Notes under the pieces: generated by a model | What the model saw: only the letters and a program-made list of their open reading frames with translations | Told to the model about the DNA's origin: nothing | Databases searched by the model: none | NCBI RefSeq assembly: GCF_042654345.1 | Contig: NZ_JBHSGB010000006.1 | Span: forward strand, 186,001-250,000 | Direction: 5' to 3' | From: Pararheinheimera marina | GTDB lineage: Bacteria > Pseudomonadota > Gammaproteobacteria > Enterobacterales > Alteromonadaceae | Length of the DNA: 64,000 nucleotides | Program-made: the position numbers and the translations under genes | In this document: one piece after another, positions 7,884 through 17,258 of the stretch | Numbering within the stretch: position 1 is the first letter of the stretch | Layout: each line of letters opens with the position of its first letter

Positions 7884-8507
7884 TTAAATCATGCTGCGCA
7901 GCGCCAGCTTGATCAGCTGCTCACTGCTTAAATCTGGTTGTTTCACTTTTTCGACGGCTTTTGTCGCCTGAGTGCTGCTGTAGCCCAAAGCAACCAAAGC
8001 ACTGATGGCATCATTTTCTGAGTTTTCTACCAACTCAAAGGCTTCCACTTCATCGCCTTGCAGCACCAGGTGATCTGTCACCGGGGTTGAAATGTTAAGG
8101 CCCCAGTCTTTTAGCCGGTCGCGCATTTCCACCAACAAACGCTCGGCGGTTTTTTTGCCCACCCCAGGTAACTTACACAAGGTACTGATATCGTCCTGCT
8201 GCACACAACGGACAAATTGCTGGGCCGTCAGGCCGGATAAAATGGTCAGCGCCAGTTTCGGCCCTATACCATTGGCTTTTAACAGCTGACGAAATAAAGC
8301 CCGTTCGGCGGCAGAATGAAAGCCATACAGCAACTGGGCATCTTCCCGCACCACAAAGTGGGTGTAGATCATCGCTTCTTTGCCGGTTTCAGGCAGCTTG
8401 TAAAAACTGGTCAGCGGTAACTGCACTTCGTAGCCGACACCAGCCACTTCAATTAATAAATCCGGTGCCTGCTTTTCCAGGATCACGCCACGTAAACTGC
8501 CGATCAT
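7884..8507 (-). CDS. ruvA: Holliday junction DNA helicase subunit RuvA
   Basis: Tetrameric junction-binding protein that loads RuvB. The 207-residue product has the OB-fold N-terminal domain (MIGSLRGVILEKQAPDLLIEV), two helix-hairpin-helix motifs (around LLKANGIGPKLALTILSG and LCKLPGVGKKTAERLLVEMR), and a C-terminal domain III (about 150-207) that contacts RuvB. It lies 11 nt after ruvC. Confidence 0.97.
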   Translation of the reverse strand: MIGSLRGVILEKQAPDLLIEVAGVGYEVQLPLTSFYKLPETGKEAMIYTHFVVREDAQLLYGFHSAAERALFRQLLKANGIGPKLALTILSGLTAQQFVRCVQQDDISTLCKLPGVGKKTAERLLVEMRDRLKDWGLNISTPVTDHLVLQGDEVEAFELVENSENDAISALVALGYSSTQATKAVEKVKQPDLSSEQLIKLALRSMI

Positions 8508-8518
8508 TTGAGTCCTTA

Positions 8519-9037
8519 TCAGCGCAAGCGGCGACGCACGGTTTTAGTCGCCTGCCCGGCCATATGAATTAAACTTTGCTGAGTATGCCCATGACACAAA
8601 GCCACAGCAAGCGCATCGGCGGCGTCAGCCTGCGGGTTGCCAGGTAACTTAAGTAAGGTGCGCACCATATGCTGCACCTGGGTTTTGTCGGCCGCACCTG
8701 TGCCCACCACAGCTTGCTTCACCTGACGGGCCGAGTATTCGAACACCTCCAGGCCGGCCACTTTGGCCGCCACTATCGCAGCGCCACGAGCCTGCCCAAG
8801 CTTTAAGGCCGAATCGGGGTTACGCGCCATAAAGACTTGCTCTATCGCAAACACATCGGGCTTGTTCTGGCCGATGATTTCACTGACGCCATCGAAAATT
8901 TGTTTAAGCCGGTCAGGAATGTCATTCAAGGTCAGGCGGATACAACCACTGGCCAGGTATTCAAACTTCTGACCTGTCTGGCGTACCACACCAAAACCAG
9001 TCAGGCGGCTGCCGGGGTCTATGCCAAGAATAATCAC
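8519..9037 (-). CDS. ruvC: Crossover junction endodeoxyribonuclease RuvC
   Basis: Holliday junction resolvase of 172 residues, the family's usual length. The acidic catalytic residues are visible in GIDPGS (Asp7), AIEQVF (Glu near 66) and DAADALAVALCH (two Asp near 138-141). Its first base follows the last base of yebC directly, so the genes are translated as a block. Confidence 0.97.
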   Translation of the reverse strand: MIILGIDPGSRLTGFGVVRQTGQKFEYLASGCIRLTLNDIPDRLKQIFDGVSEIIGQNKPDVFAIEQVFMARNPDSALKLGQARGAAIVAAKVAGLEVFEYSARQVKQAVVGTGAADKTQVQHMVRTLLKLPGNPQADAADALAVALCHGHTQQSLIHMAGQATKTVRRRLR

Positions 9038-9781
9038 TTAATCCACCAGCGCCATCACCTCATCGGCGATGTCGGCGTTGTGATAGACGTTTTGCACGTC
9101 GTCAAAATCTTCCAGCATATCAATCAGCTTAAAGAATTTTTGCACTGTGTCGGCGTCGATGACCGCTTTGGTTGAAGGCACCATAGTCACTTCCGCGTGT
9201 TCAGCGTTCAGACCTGCGGCTTCCAGCGCTTCATTCACATCAACAAAGGCTTCGGGCGCAGTGAACACTTCAAAGGAACCGTCGTCATGCGTCACCACAT
9301 CATCAGCACCCGCGTCCAGCGCCACGTCCATCAATTGATCTTCACTGACACCAGGGGCAAAACTGAACACGCCTTTTTTGGCAAAGAGGTAAGACACTGA
9401 GCCATTGGTACCCAGGTTGCCGCCATATTTGGTAAAGGCGCTGCGCACATCCTGCACAGTGCGTTTCAGGTTATCGGTCAGGGTTTCAACGATAATGGCC
9501 ACGCCGTTCGGGCCATAACCTTCGTAGGTCAGCTCTTCGAAGTTCTCGCCGCCGGAGTCGCCAGCACCACGTTTAATGGCTCTGTCCATCACATCGCGGG
9601 ATAAGTTGTTCAGCATGGCTTTGGCGATGGCTGAACGTAAACGCGGGTTTCCTGCCGGGTCGGCACCGAATTTGGCGGCAACCGTCAGTTCACGAATAAT
9701 TTTGGTAAAAATCTTTACCTTTTTGGCATCCTGACGCGCCTTGCGGTGCTTCATATTGGCCCATTTGCTGTGCCCTGCCAT
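9038..9781 (-). CDS. yebC: YebC/PmpR family regulatory or ribosome-associated protein
   Basis: A 247-residue YebC/TACO1-family protein. The family was described as a transcriptional regulator and more recently as a translation factor easing ribosome stalling on proline runs. The start is set at the ATG of MAGHSKWANMKHRK (9781), the invariant N-terminus; an upstream in-frame ATG adds only four residues. The internal TNRxxR-type region and the GYGPNGVAIIVE motif near residue 83 are intact. It lies between aspS and ruvC as in many gammaproteobacteria. Confidence 0.95.
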   Translation of the reverse strand: MAGHSKWANMKHRKARQDAKKVKIFTKIIRELTVAAKFGADPAGNPRLRSAIAKAMLNNLSRDVMDRAIKRGAGDSGGENFEELTYEGYGPNGVAIIVETLTDNLKRTVQDVRSAFTKYGGNLGTNGSVSYLFAKKGVFSFAPGVSEDQLMDVALDAGADDVVTHDDGSFEVFTAPEAFVDVNEALEAAGLNAEHAEVTMVPSTKAVIDADTVQKFFKLIDMLEDFDDVQNVYHNADIADEVMALVD

Positions 9782-9832
9782 AACTCTCTCCATTGTGCTT
9801 CAGTGTGCTCTGTAGCGTATGCACTACAAAGC

Positions 9833-9855
9833 AAAAAAAGGCGACTTGCGTCGCC
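9833..9855 (-). terminator. Rho-independent terminator after aspS
   Basis: GGCGAC (9840-9845) and GTCGCC (9850-9855) pair around a 4-nt loop with a T run on the minus strand (A run 9833-9839). It separates aspS from yebC-ruvCAB, which must then have its own promoter in the roughly 50 nt before yebC. Confidence 0.8.
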
Positions 9856-9899
9856 GGTTTTTTCAGCTGGCTGCAGCAACTGCAGCCAGACCAGGCAGA

Positions 9900-11678
9900 T
9901 TATTGCGGTTTAGCGACCACCTGAATGCCCAGCTCCGCCAGTTGCTGTGGATTGGCAAAACCCGGCGCATCGGTCAGAGGACAGGCAGCAGTAGCCGTTT
10001 TCGGGAACGCCATCACATCACGGATAGAGGTCGCACCTGTCATCAGCATCACCAAACGGTCCAGACCAAAGGCCAGACCGGCGTGCGGAGGCGCGCCGTA
10101 ACGCAGAGCTTCCAGCAGGAAGCCAAACTTCTCTGCCGCTTCTTCATCACTGATACCCAGAAGTTTAAAGACTTTGGCCTGTACATCTGAGTTGTGGATA
10201 CGCACTGAACCACCACCTAATTCAGTACCGTTTAATACCATGTCATAAGCATTCGACAGCAGATTGCCCAAATCCAGTTCGTCCATTGACGTGTCCAGGA
10301 ACGCCTGCGTATCCAGTGGTGAGGTAAACGGATGATGCACTGCAGAGAAACTGCCGTCGTCGTTTTCTTCAAACATTGGGAAATCGACTACCCAAAGCGG
10401 TTTCCAGCCGGGAACCGTCAGGCCTAAGTCTTCACCCAGTTTTAAGCGCAGCGCGCCCATGGCTTCACATACGACTTTATAGCGGTCGGCACCGAAGAAA
10501 ATCAGGTCGCCGTTTTCTGCGCCAGTGCGATTTAACAGCTCTGCGACAATCTCAGCCGTTAAGAACTTGGCCACTGGCGATTGAATACCATCCAGACCGG
10601 CAGCTTTGTCATTGACCTTGGCCCAAGCCAGACCTTTGGCACCGTAAATACCCACAAAACCAGTGTAAGCGTCGATGTCTTTACGGGAGACTTTTTCAGC
10701 ACCGCCAGGCACTTTCAGCGCCACCACCCGACCTTTCGGATCGTTAGCCGGGCCTGAGAACACTTTGAAATCAACGTCTTTGACCAGATCAGCGATATCA
10801 ACAAACTGCATTGGGTTACGCAGGTCCGGCTTGTCTGAACCATAGAGGCGCATCGCTTCGTTAAAGGTCATCTGAGGGAATTCCCCCAGGTCAACATTTA
10901 ACTGCTGCTGGAACATCTGACGCACCATTTTTTCAGTCACTTCACGTACTTCCACCGCGCTCATAAAGCTTGTTTCAATATCGATTTGGGTGAATTCAGG
11001 CTGGCGGTCTGCACGTAAATCTTCGTCACGGAAACACTTCACAATTTGGTAGTACCTGTCCATACCTGACATCATCAGCAGCTGCTTAAACAGCTGTGGT
11101 GACTGAGGCAACGCAAAGAACTGACCTTTGTGGGTGCGGCTTGGCACTAAATAGTCGCGTGCACCTTCAGGTGTTGCCTTGGTCAGAATAGGGGTTTCGA
11201 TGTCCATAAAGCCGTGGCTGTCCATAAAGTTACGGACAAAACTGGTGACTTTGGCACGGAACTTCAGACGGTCGCTCATCAGCGGACGACGCAAGTCCAG
11301 GTAACGGTATTTCAGGCGTTGTTCTTCGCTGTTGTTCTGGTTGAAATCCAGTGGCAGCGCCGGTGATTTGTTCAGAATAGTCAGCGCAGAGGCATAGACT
11401 TCCACTTCACCAGTCGCCATGTCTTTATTGACTTGCGAGTCAGGACGGGCGCGCACTGAGCCGGTAATTTGCACACAAAACTCGTGACGCAGGCTGGAGG
11501 CCTGCTCGAATAATTCGGTTAAATCCGGATCAAAGAATACCTGCACCAACCCTTCACGGTCCCGCAGGTCGATAAAAATCAGACCACCTAAATCACGACG
11601 GCGATTGACCCAACCGCATAGGGAGACTGTCTGGCCTACGTCTGAAGCCTTTAATGAACCACAATAATGGCTGCGCAT
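9900..11678 (-). CDS. aspS: Aspartate--tRNA ligase
   Basis: Class II aminoacyl-tRNA synthetase, bacterial type, 592 residues. The OB-fold anticodon-binding domain (about 1-110, GWVNRRRDLGGLIFIDLRDR) is followed by motif 2 (YYQIVKCFRDEDLRADRQPE), the bacterial insertion domain (about 290-420) and motif 3 (GLAFGLDRLVMLMTG) near residue 540. It is preceded by the diguanylate cyclase gene on the same strand with a 71-nt gap. Confidence 0.97.
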   Translation of the reverse strand: MRSHYCGSLKASDVGQTVSLCGWVNRRRDLGGLIFIDLRDREGLVQVFFDPDLTELFEQASSLRHEFCVQITGSVRARPDSQVNKDMATGEVEVYASALTILNKSPALPLDFNQNNSEEQRLKYRYLDLRRPLMSDRLKFRAKVTSFVRNFMDSHGFMDIETPILTKATPEGARDYLVPSRTHKGQFFALPQSPQLFKQLLMMSGMDRYYQIVKCFRDEDLRADRQPEFTQIDIETSFMSAVEVREVTEKMVRQMFQQQLNVDLGEFPQMTFNEAMRLYGSDKPDLRNPMQFVDIADLVKDVDFKVFSGPANDPKGRVVALKVPGGAEKVSRKDIDAYTGFVGIYGAKGLAWAKVNDKAAGLDGIQSPVAKFLTAEIVAELLNRTGAENGDLIFFGADRYKVVCEAMGALRLKLGEDLGLTVPGWKPLWVVDFPMFEENDDGSFSAVHHPFTSPLDTQAFLDTSMDELDLGNLLSNAYDMVLNGTELGGGSVRIHNSDVQAKVFKLLGISDEEAAEKFGFLLEALRYGAPPHAGLAFGLDRLVMLMTGATSIRDVMAFPKTATAACPLTDAPGFANPQQLAELGIQVVAKPQ

Positions 11679-11749
11679 TGCTTATCCTTTAATCCGAGCT
11701 TGTTTGTCAGCAAAAATGAGGGCTCATTATATAGAAATGAAGGGCTTTG

Positions 11750-14563
11750 TCACGGCTTCCTGCTGCTGAATCTGTATTGGTTTTTGCCGCTTTGCTTCAC
11801 CTGATACATCAGCTGGTCCGCGACCTTTAGCAATGGCGCCGCCTCAGTACCGTCCTGTGGATAGACTGCAATCCCTATGCTGGCCGAGGCGCGGATCTGG
11901 CAAACCGATAACACCATCGAGTCTTCCAGGCACTGCAGGATTTTCTCTGCCACTATGGCTGCATCGTCCCGGTCGACCAGCCCCGTCAGCAATAAAACAA
12001 ATTCGTCACCACCGAAACGGGCAACGGTATCGGTTTTACGTACGCAGTACTTCAGCACCTGTGCCAGTTGCACCAGAAGTTCATCACCGACATCATGGCC
12101 ATACTGGTCATTGATTTGTTTAAAGCCATCCAGGTCCATAAACAGCACCGCCAGCAGCTCGTTGTGCCTTGCGTGTTGGTGAATTGCACTTTGCAGCCGC
12201 TCCATAAACAACGAACGGTTGGCCAGTTTCGTCAGTTCGTCATGACCGGCCATAAAACGCATTTTCTCTTCCATCTGCCGCCGTAGGTTCACTTCACGAC
12301 GTAAGGAATAATTCCAGACCCAAAACACCAGCACCACAGCGGCAGCCACAGCGACCACCTGCAAAATCAGCTCGATAAGGTGACTGCGGTCCAACCCCTG
12401 CTGGATATGCAAATTCAACCATTTATCCTGAATGGTTTTCCTGTCCTGATCACTGATGGTTTTTATGCCTTTGTTCAGCAGCACCCGCAGCGGCGCATAA
12501 TTTTTATGGATAGCAAAATAGGACGCCTCTGCAGGCAAGTCTGTCGGGATCTGCACCCTCAGGTTGATCAGCGAAGGGTCTGTCAGCACCACACCAACCG
12601 CCACTATATTGTCCAACACAAAGTCGACATCGCCACGCACCATTAAGTCAACGCCCTGCTCTATCGAAGGCACAGGCACCAGCTCGTGTTGTGGATAGTT
12701 TTTCACAAACTCATGCAGGTACTGATAATCCTGCATCATTGCAATGCGCTTTGGCGCCATTGCAGCAACGGCCTGGACAGATTCTTGCTGCGCCTGCCCG
12801 AGTAAAACCCACTGCAGGGTCCAATAATCGTCGCTGAACTCAGCAAATTGATGGCGCTCAGGCAAGTCGGACATATTGGCAACGGCGGCCAGCTTGCCTT
12901 GCTCAAAATCTGCCATCAGGGCAGACCAATCCTGATAAGGTTTGGCCTGTAACCTGGCGCCAAGTCGCTGATTCAGCAACGCCAGGATGTCTGCTGTCAT
13001 GCCCTGAAACTCACCGTTGCTGGCGATAAATTCGATCGGCGGCCAGTTCGCCATTACCCCGACACTCAGCTCTTGGGTCGCCAAATCCAGCTCATCCACA
13101 GTTAATGGCACCTGCTCGCGGAACTTGCGGTAATACGCAGGCATTGCCGGGTCCAGCCAGCGCTGCTCCAGGGCAATCAATTCATCCAGGCTGATTTGGG
13201 CAAAACCCTGTTGAATTTGCTGGTAGAGCTGTTCGTTGCCCGGGCGGATCAATGAATAAATGGCCGTATCAAACCTCGGTTCCGCCAGCGCTGAAAATGC
13301 TGAATCACTGTTCATTTCGCTAAGGCGTTTACTAATCATCAGGTCCGCAGCGAAAAAGCCTGCGATCTGCTTACGCTGGGCAGCATCTATCAGTGCTTCC
13401 AAAGTGCGGTATTCCTGCCACCTGAGGTCCGGATAATTGCGGCGCAGCTCTGCGGCGTAAGCAGAGGTATGCATAATGCCGACTTTTTTGCCTGCCAGTT
13501 CACTCAGCTGATGAATAAGCTGGCTATTTGGGAAGTAGAAAGATGAACTAAGGTTATAGAGATGATAAGCAAGTTGTAACCCAGCCATTTTCTCAGGGTG
13601 CTGCATCTGTGCCATTTGCACATCGATACGGCTCTTGTGCAGGTACGCCAATAAATCGTCTGACTGTGCCGGCATAAAGGCCACTTTGATACCAGTTTTT
13701 TTCGACCAAAGCCGCCACATGTCGACGAAAAAACCTTGCACCTCACCGGACTGACTGACATGCATAAAAGGCTGATTGCCCACGGATACTCCAATCAGCA
13801 GGCTATCCGCGTCCGTTGCCACACTCAGCCATTTGCGTTCTATTTGGTCGATAAAACCAGACGGAACCGCAGACGCTGCCTGCTGCAACGCCTGATGCAA
13901 GTTAGGGTTCGTTTTCGCGGCCGCAAAAGTCAGCTGAATTTGCTGCAATGGCACCTTTTTATACATGGGAAACAGCAATTCCAGCTGTTCAAACTCTGGA
14001 TAACGTGGGGTTAACCTGTCCAGCCCGGTGAAGGCCTGAATTTCTCCGGCTAAAGCCGCCTGGTACAAGGCGCTGGCATGCGGGTAGGTTTTCAGCGTGA
14101 TACCCGGTAATAAACGGCGCAAAATTTCGCTGTGAGTTGCGTCTGCCACAGTCCCGACGACCAAAGGTCGTAAATCGGCCAGGCTGGTCACCCTGCTCAG
14201 GTCACGGTGCACAAAGACGTTACTGGTCAGTTCCAGGTAACCCTGCCCCAGTAAAAACTGACGGGCTCTGGCGGGTGTTACACCCAGACCGCCATGAAAA
14301 TCTACTTTGCGTTCCGCCAGCAACTGCAAGCTCTCAGGCCAGTCTACTGCAACAAACTCAAGCTCTATCTGCTGCTGTTTGGCCACCTGCTGCCAGAAAT
14401 CCACCACCAAGCCGGCCGGGTTGCCATATTCATCAACAAACATATAAGGATAAGAGTCATTGGAGAGGGCAACACGCAGATGCGCTGGCAAGGCGTTATT
14501 TTGCGAAGCCTGCAGCAGAGACGACAGCAACAACATCAATACACAACATAGGTTCCTGAGCAT
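11750..14563 (-). CDS. Diguanylate cyclase with three periplasmic solute-binding sensor domains
   Basis: Inner-membrane signalling protein of 937 residues. A signal peptide (1-20) is followed by three tandem SBP_bac_3-type domains. They start near LRVALSNDSYPYMFVDEYG (28), LLIGVSVGNQPFMHVSQSG (255) and LSVGVMANWPPIEFIASNG (500). A transmembrane helix (HLIELILQVVAVAAAVVLVFW) lies near 740. The C-terminal GGDEF domain has the intact GGDEF signature and an RKTD inhibitory I-site five residues upstream, so it should make cyclic di-GMP with product inhibition. Three stacked binding domains suggest sensing of amino acids or similar small ligands; the ligands cannot be read from sequence. No EAL domain is present. 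Confidence 0.9.
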   Translation of the reverse strand: MLRNLCCVLMLLLSSLLQASQNNALPAHLRVALSNDSYPYMFVDEYGNPAGLVVDFWQQVAKQQQIELEFVAVDWPESLQLLAERKVDFHGGLGVTPARARQFLLGQGYLELTSNVFVHRDLSRVTSLADLRPLVVGTVADATHSEILRRLLPGITLKTYPHASALYQAALAGEIQAFTGLDRLTPRYPEFEQLELLFPMYKKVPLQQIQLTFAAAKTNPNLHQALQQAASAVPSGFIDQIERKWLSVATDADSLLIGVSVGNQPFMHVSQSGEVQGFFVDMWRLWSKKTGIKVAFMPAQSDDLLAYLHKSRIDVQMAQMQHPEKMAGLQLAYHLYNLSSSFYFPNSQLIHQLSELAGKKVGIMHTSAYAAELRRNYPDLRWQEYRTLEALIDAAQRKQIAGFFAADLMISKRLSEMNSDSAFSALAEPRFDTAIYSLIRPGNEQLYQQIQQGFAQISLDELIALEQRWLDPAMPAYYRKFREQVPLTVDELDLATQELSVGVMANWPPIEFIASNGEFQGMTADILALLNQRLGARLQAKPYQDWSALMADFEQGKLAAVANMSDLPERHQFAEFSDDYWTLQWVLLGQAQQESVQAVAAMAPKRIAMMQDYQYLHEFVKNYPQHELVPVPSIEQGVDLMVRGDVDFVLDNIVAVGVVLTDPSLINLRVQIPTDLPAEASYFAIHKNYAPLRVLLNKGIKTISDQDRKTIQDKWLNLHIQQGLDRSHLIELILQVVAVAAAVVLVFWVWNYSLRREVNLRRQMEEKMRFMAGHDELTKLANRSLFMERLQSAIHQHARHNELLAVLFMDLDGFKQINDQYGHDVGDELLVQLAQVLKYCVRKTDTVARFGGDEFVLLLTGLVDRDDAAIVAEKILQCLEDSMVLSVCQIRASASIGIAVYPQDGTEAAPLLKVADQLMYQVKQSGKNQYRFSSRKP

Positions 14564-14627
14564 AGCGCCTGCATCATAAAGTTTCGTACACTAAGCGTCA
14601 TTCGAATGAACTGCTTAAACGGACACG

Positions 14628-15470
14628 ATGAATTTGTACTTAGGTTGCCCGGTCTGGGCCAACACAGACTGGAAAAATTTGTTATATGACAATGACCTGG
14701 CAACATCTGAATTCTTAGCTAACTATAGCCGCTTTTTTAATTCGGTCGAGGGCAACACCACTTTTTACGCCACGCCCAGTGCGGACAGCATTCAAAAATG
14801 GCTGGAGCAAAGCAGTGCGGATTTTCGCTTTACCCTGAAACTCCCCCGCAGCATCAGCCATCAGTTTGACCAATGGCAACCTGACTTAGTCCAGCAGTGG
14901 CTACAGCTGTTTTTACCGCTACGCAGCAAAATAGGGCTACTGCACCTTCAATTGCCCGCCAGTTTCAGCCCGGCATCCATGCCTTGGTTACAGCAATTGA
15001 TCAGTACTGTCAGGCCGCTGTACCCGCTGGCAGTCGAAGTGCGGCATAGAGCGTTTTTTGATAAAGCAGAGCACGAAATAGCGCTGAACCGCCTGTTGCG
15101 GGATTGGGACACCGAGCGGGTCATTTTTGATTCGCGTGCGCTGTTTTCTGTGTCACCAAGCACAGCAGCCCTGGCGGAAGCCCAGCGCAAGAAACCTTAT
15201 TTGCCTGTTCATGCGGTTGCTTTGACTCAAACTCCAATGCTGCGTTTTGTTGGCCTGGATGACATGGACATTAACCGTCAGTATTACCAGCCCTGGCTCG
15301 GTAAAGTCAGGCAATGGCTGAACGAAGGCCGCAGCCCTTATCTGTTTTTTCACAGCCCGGATAACAAAAGCTCTCCACTGCTGGCCCGTCAGTTTGTGCA
15401 AGAATTAGGCATTGCACATCCGATACTGCAGCCATGGTTGGCCGAACCACCACAGCTCAGCCTGCTCTGA
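14628..15470 (+). CDS. DUF72 domain-containing protein (YecE family)
   Basis: A TIM-barrel-fold protein of 280 residues whose biochemical role is unknown. The N-terminus (LYLGCPVWANTDWKNLLY), the phrase FFNSVEGNTTFYATPS and the segment DFRFTLKLPRSISH are typical of the DUF72/YecE family. It is divergent from the diguanylate cyclase gene across a 64-nt gap and stands 61 nt before cmoA, so it may be cotranscribed with the cmo genes. Confidence 0.88.
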   Translation: MNLYLGCPVWANTDWKNLLYDNDLATSEFLANYSRFFNSVEGNTTFYATPSADSIQKWLEQSSADFRFTLKLPRSISHQFDQWQPDLVQQWLQLFLPLRSKIGLLHLQLPASFSPASMPWLQQLISTVRPLYPLAVEVRHRAFFDKAEHEIALNRLLRDWDTERVIFDSRALFSVSPSTAALAEAQRKKPYLPVHAVALTQTPMLRFVGLDDMDINRQYYQPWLGKVRQWLNEGRSPYLFFHSPDNKSSPLLARQFVQELGIAHPILQPWLAEPPQLSLL

Positions 15471-15531
15471 GTTCGCAGCGGGCGTGATTTCAGGTAAACT
15501 AATGGCCGTTTTTTGACTGCCGGTATCGCTT

Positions 15532-16272
15532 ATGAACAAAGACCAAATTTACGCAGACCCTCTGGGGCATATTCAGGATTTTCGTTTTGATTCGACCGTC
15601 GTCGATGTATTTCCTGACATGATCCAAAGGTCAGTACCAGGCTATCAGACCATTATCCAGACTATCGGTAAACTGACTGCCCGCTACCAGCAGCCAGACA
15701 GCCGTTATTACGATTTAGGCTGCTCGTTAGGCGCTGCCACTTTGTCGATGCGACGCAATATCAGAGCGTCTGGCTGTGAAGTGATCGGGGTGGATAACAG
15801 TGAAGCGATGGTGGCGCGTTGCCAAAGCCATTTGCAGGCATTTCGCTCGGACGTACCGGCCCGCGCCGAACTGGGCGACATCCGCCAGGTACAGATGGAC
15901 AATGCCGCTATGGTCGTCAGCAATTTCACATTGCAGTTCCTGCCGCCGGAAGACCGTGATTTACTGGTCCAACGTATTTATCAGGCGTTAAAGCCAGGCG
16001 GCATCTTTGTATTGTCTGAAAAAATTGTTGAGGCAGATACAACCACGCACGACTTGCTGATTGATTTGCACCACGACTTTAAACGCGCCAATGGTTACAG
16101 CGAACTGGAAATCAGCCAGAAACGCACGGCGCTGGAAAATGTGATGCGCCCCGACAGCAAAAGCCAGCACCAGGCCAGGTTAGAAGCAGCGGGTTTCAGC
16201 CATATCAGCGTCTGGTTTCAGTGCTTTAACTTCTGCTCTCTGGTAGCGATTAAACAGGGAGCTGCAGCTTGA
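15532..16272 (+). CDS. cmoA: Carboxy-S-adenosyl-L-methionine synthase CmoA
   Basis: Makes carboxy-SAM from SAM and prephenate, the donor used by CmoB for 5-carboxymethoxyuridine at the wobble position of tRNAs. The 246-residue product has a Rossmann methyltransferase fold with motif I YYDLGCSLGAATLS, the acidic strand VIGVDNSEAM, and the family-specific segment FTLQFLPPEDR. The end overlaps the start of cmoB by four bases, so the two are coupled. Confidence 0.95.
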   Translation: MNKDQIYADPLGHIQDFRFDSTVVDVFPDMIQRSVPGYQTIIQTIGKLTARYQQPDSRYYDLGCSLGAATLSMRRNIRASGCEVIGVDNSEAMVARCQSHLQAFRSDVPARAELGDIRQVQMDNAAMVVSNFTLQFLPPEDRDLLVQRIYQALKPGGIFVLSEKIVEADTTTHDLLIDLHHDFKRANGYSELEISQKRTALENVMRPDSKSQHQARLEAAGFSHISVWFQCFNFCSLVAIKQGAAA

Positions 16273-17234
16273 GTCGTTTTAATGCGTTTTATCAGCAAAT
16301 AGCGGCCAACGGTCTTGCCCATTGGTTAACCAGCCTGCCTACTCAGCTGGAGCAATGGGAAAAAGAAGCCTTACATGGTGATTTTAAGCAGTGGCAGAAA
16401 GTATTGGACCACCTACCGGTCAGCCAGGCTGGTCTGGTTGAGCTAAAAACTCAGGTCAGCTTTGGCGATGCCGACGCCTTGTCCGATGGTGCCCGTCAGC
16501 GCCTGCAGGTGTTATTAAAGCAACTGATGCCCTGGCGCAAAGGGCCTTTCACTTTGCATGGCCTGACCATAGACACAGAATGGCGCTCCGACTGGAAATG
16601 GGACAGAGTGCAGCCTCACCTAAGCCCGCTGGCGCATAAAACCGTGCTGGATGTGGGTTGTGGCAGTGGTTATCACTTATGGCGCATGCGTGGCGAAGGT
16701 GCCGGTTTTGTGGTCGGTATTGACCCGTCCCAACTGTTTTATTGCCAGTTTGAAGCCATCAAACACTTCAACCCGGACCCGGCCGTGCATTTATTGCCGG
16801 TAGGTATTGATGACTTGCCGGCGCTGAAAGCCTTCGACACCGTGTTTTCGATGGGCGTGTTGTACCATCGCCGCTCACCGATTGATTTTTTAACCCAATT
16901 AAAACAACAACTGAAACCGGGTGGCGAACTGGTGCTGGAAACCCTGGTGGTGGAAGGCGATGTGCATACTGTATTAGTACCAACGGACCGCTATGCCAAA
17001 ATGCGCAATGTCTGGTTTATTCCAAGCGTACCGGCTCTGTTACTCTGGCTGGAACGGGTCGGCTTTAAAGAGGCCCGGCTGGTTGATATTGGCCTGACCA
17101 GCCTGGATGAACAACGCCGCACCGACTGGATGGAAAATGAAAGCCTCATTGATTTTCTTGACCCGTCTGATCATAGTAAGACCATTGAAGGTTACCCCGC
17201 GCCGTTAAGGGCTGTGATTATCGCCCGCAACTAA
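16269..17234 (+). CDS. cmoB: tRNA U34 carboxymethyltransferase CmoB
   Basis: Transfers the carboxymethyl group from carboxy-SAM to 5-hydroxyuridine 34 of tRNA. The 321-residue product matches the family closely: LMPWRKGPFTLHGLTIDTEW, motif I VLDVGCGSGYHLWRM, MGVLYHRRSPIDFL and the end EGYPAPLRAVIIAR. The start is a TTG overlapping the cmoA stop (TTGA). The resulting N-terminus MSRFNAFYQQ aligns with known CmoB starts, which supports the unusual start codon. Confidence 0.95.
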   Translation: MSRFNAFYQQIAANGLAHWLTSLPTQLEQWEKEALHGDFKQWQKVLDHLPVSQAGLVELKTQVSFGDADALSDGARQRLQVLLKQLMPWRKGPFTLHGLTIDTEWRSDWKWDRVQPHLSPLAHKTVLDVGCGSGYHLWRMRGEGAGFVVGIDPSQLFYCQFEAIKHFNPDPAVHLLPVGIDDLPALKAFDTVFSMGVLYHRRSPIDFLTQLKQQLKPGGELVLETLVVEGDVHTVLVPTDRYAKMRNVWFIPSVPALLLWLERVGFKEARLVDIGLTSLDEQRRTDWMENESLIDFLDPSDHSKTIEGYPAPLRAVIIARN

Positions 17235-17258
17235 GCCTTAGCACCCCGGAGACATTGA

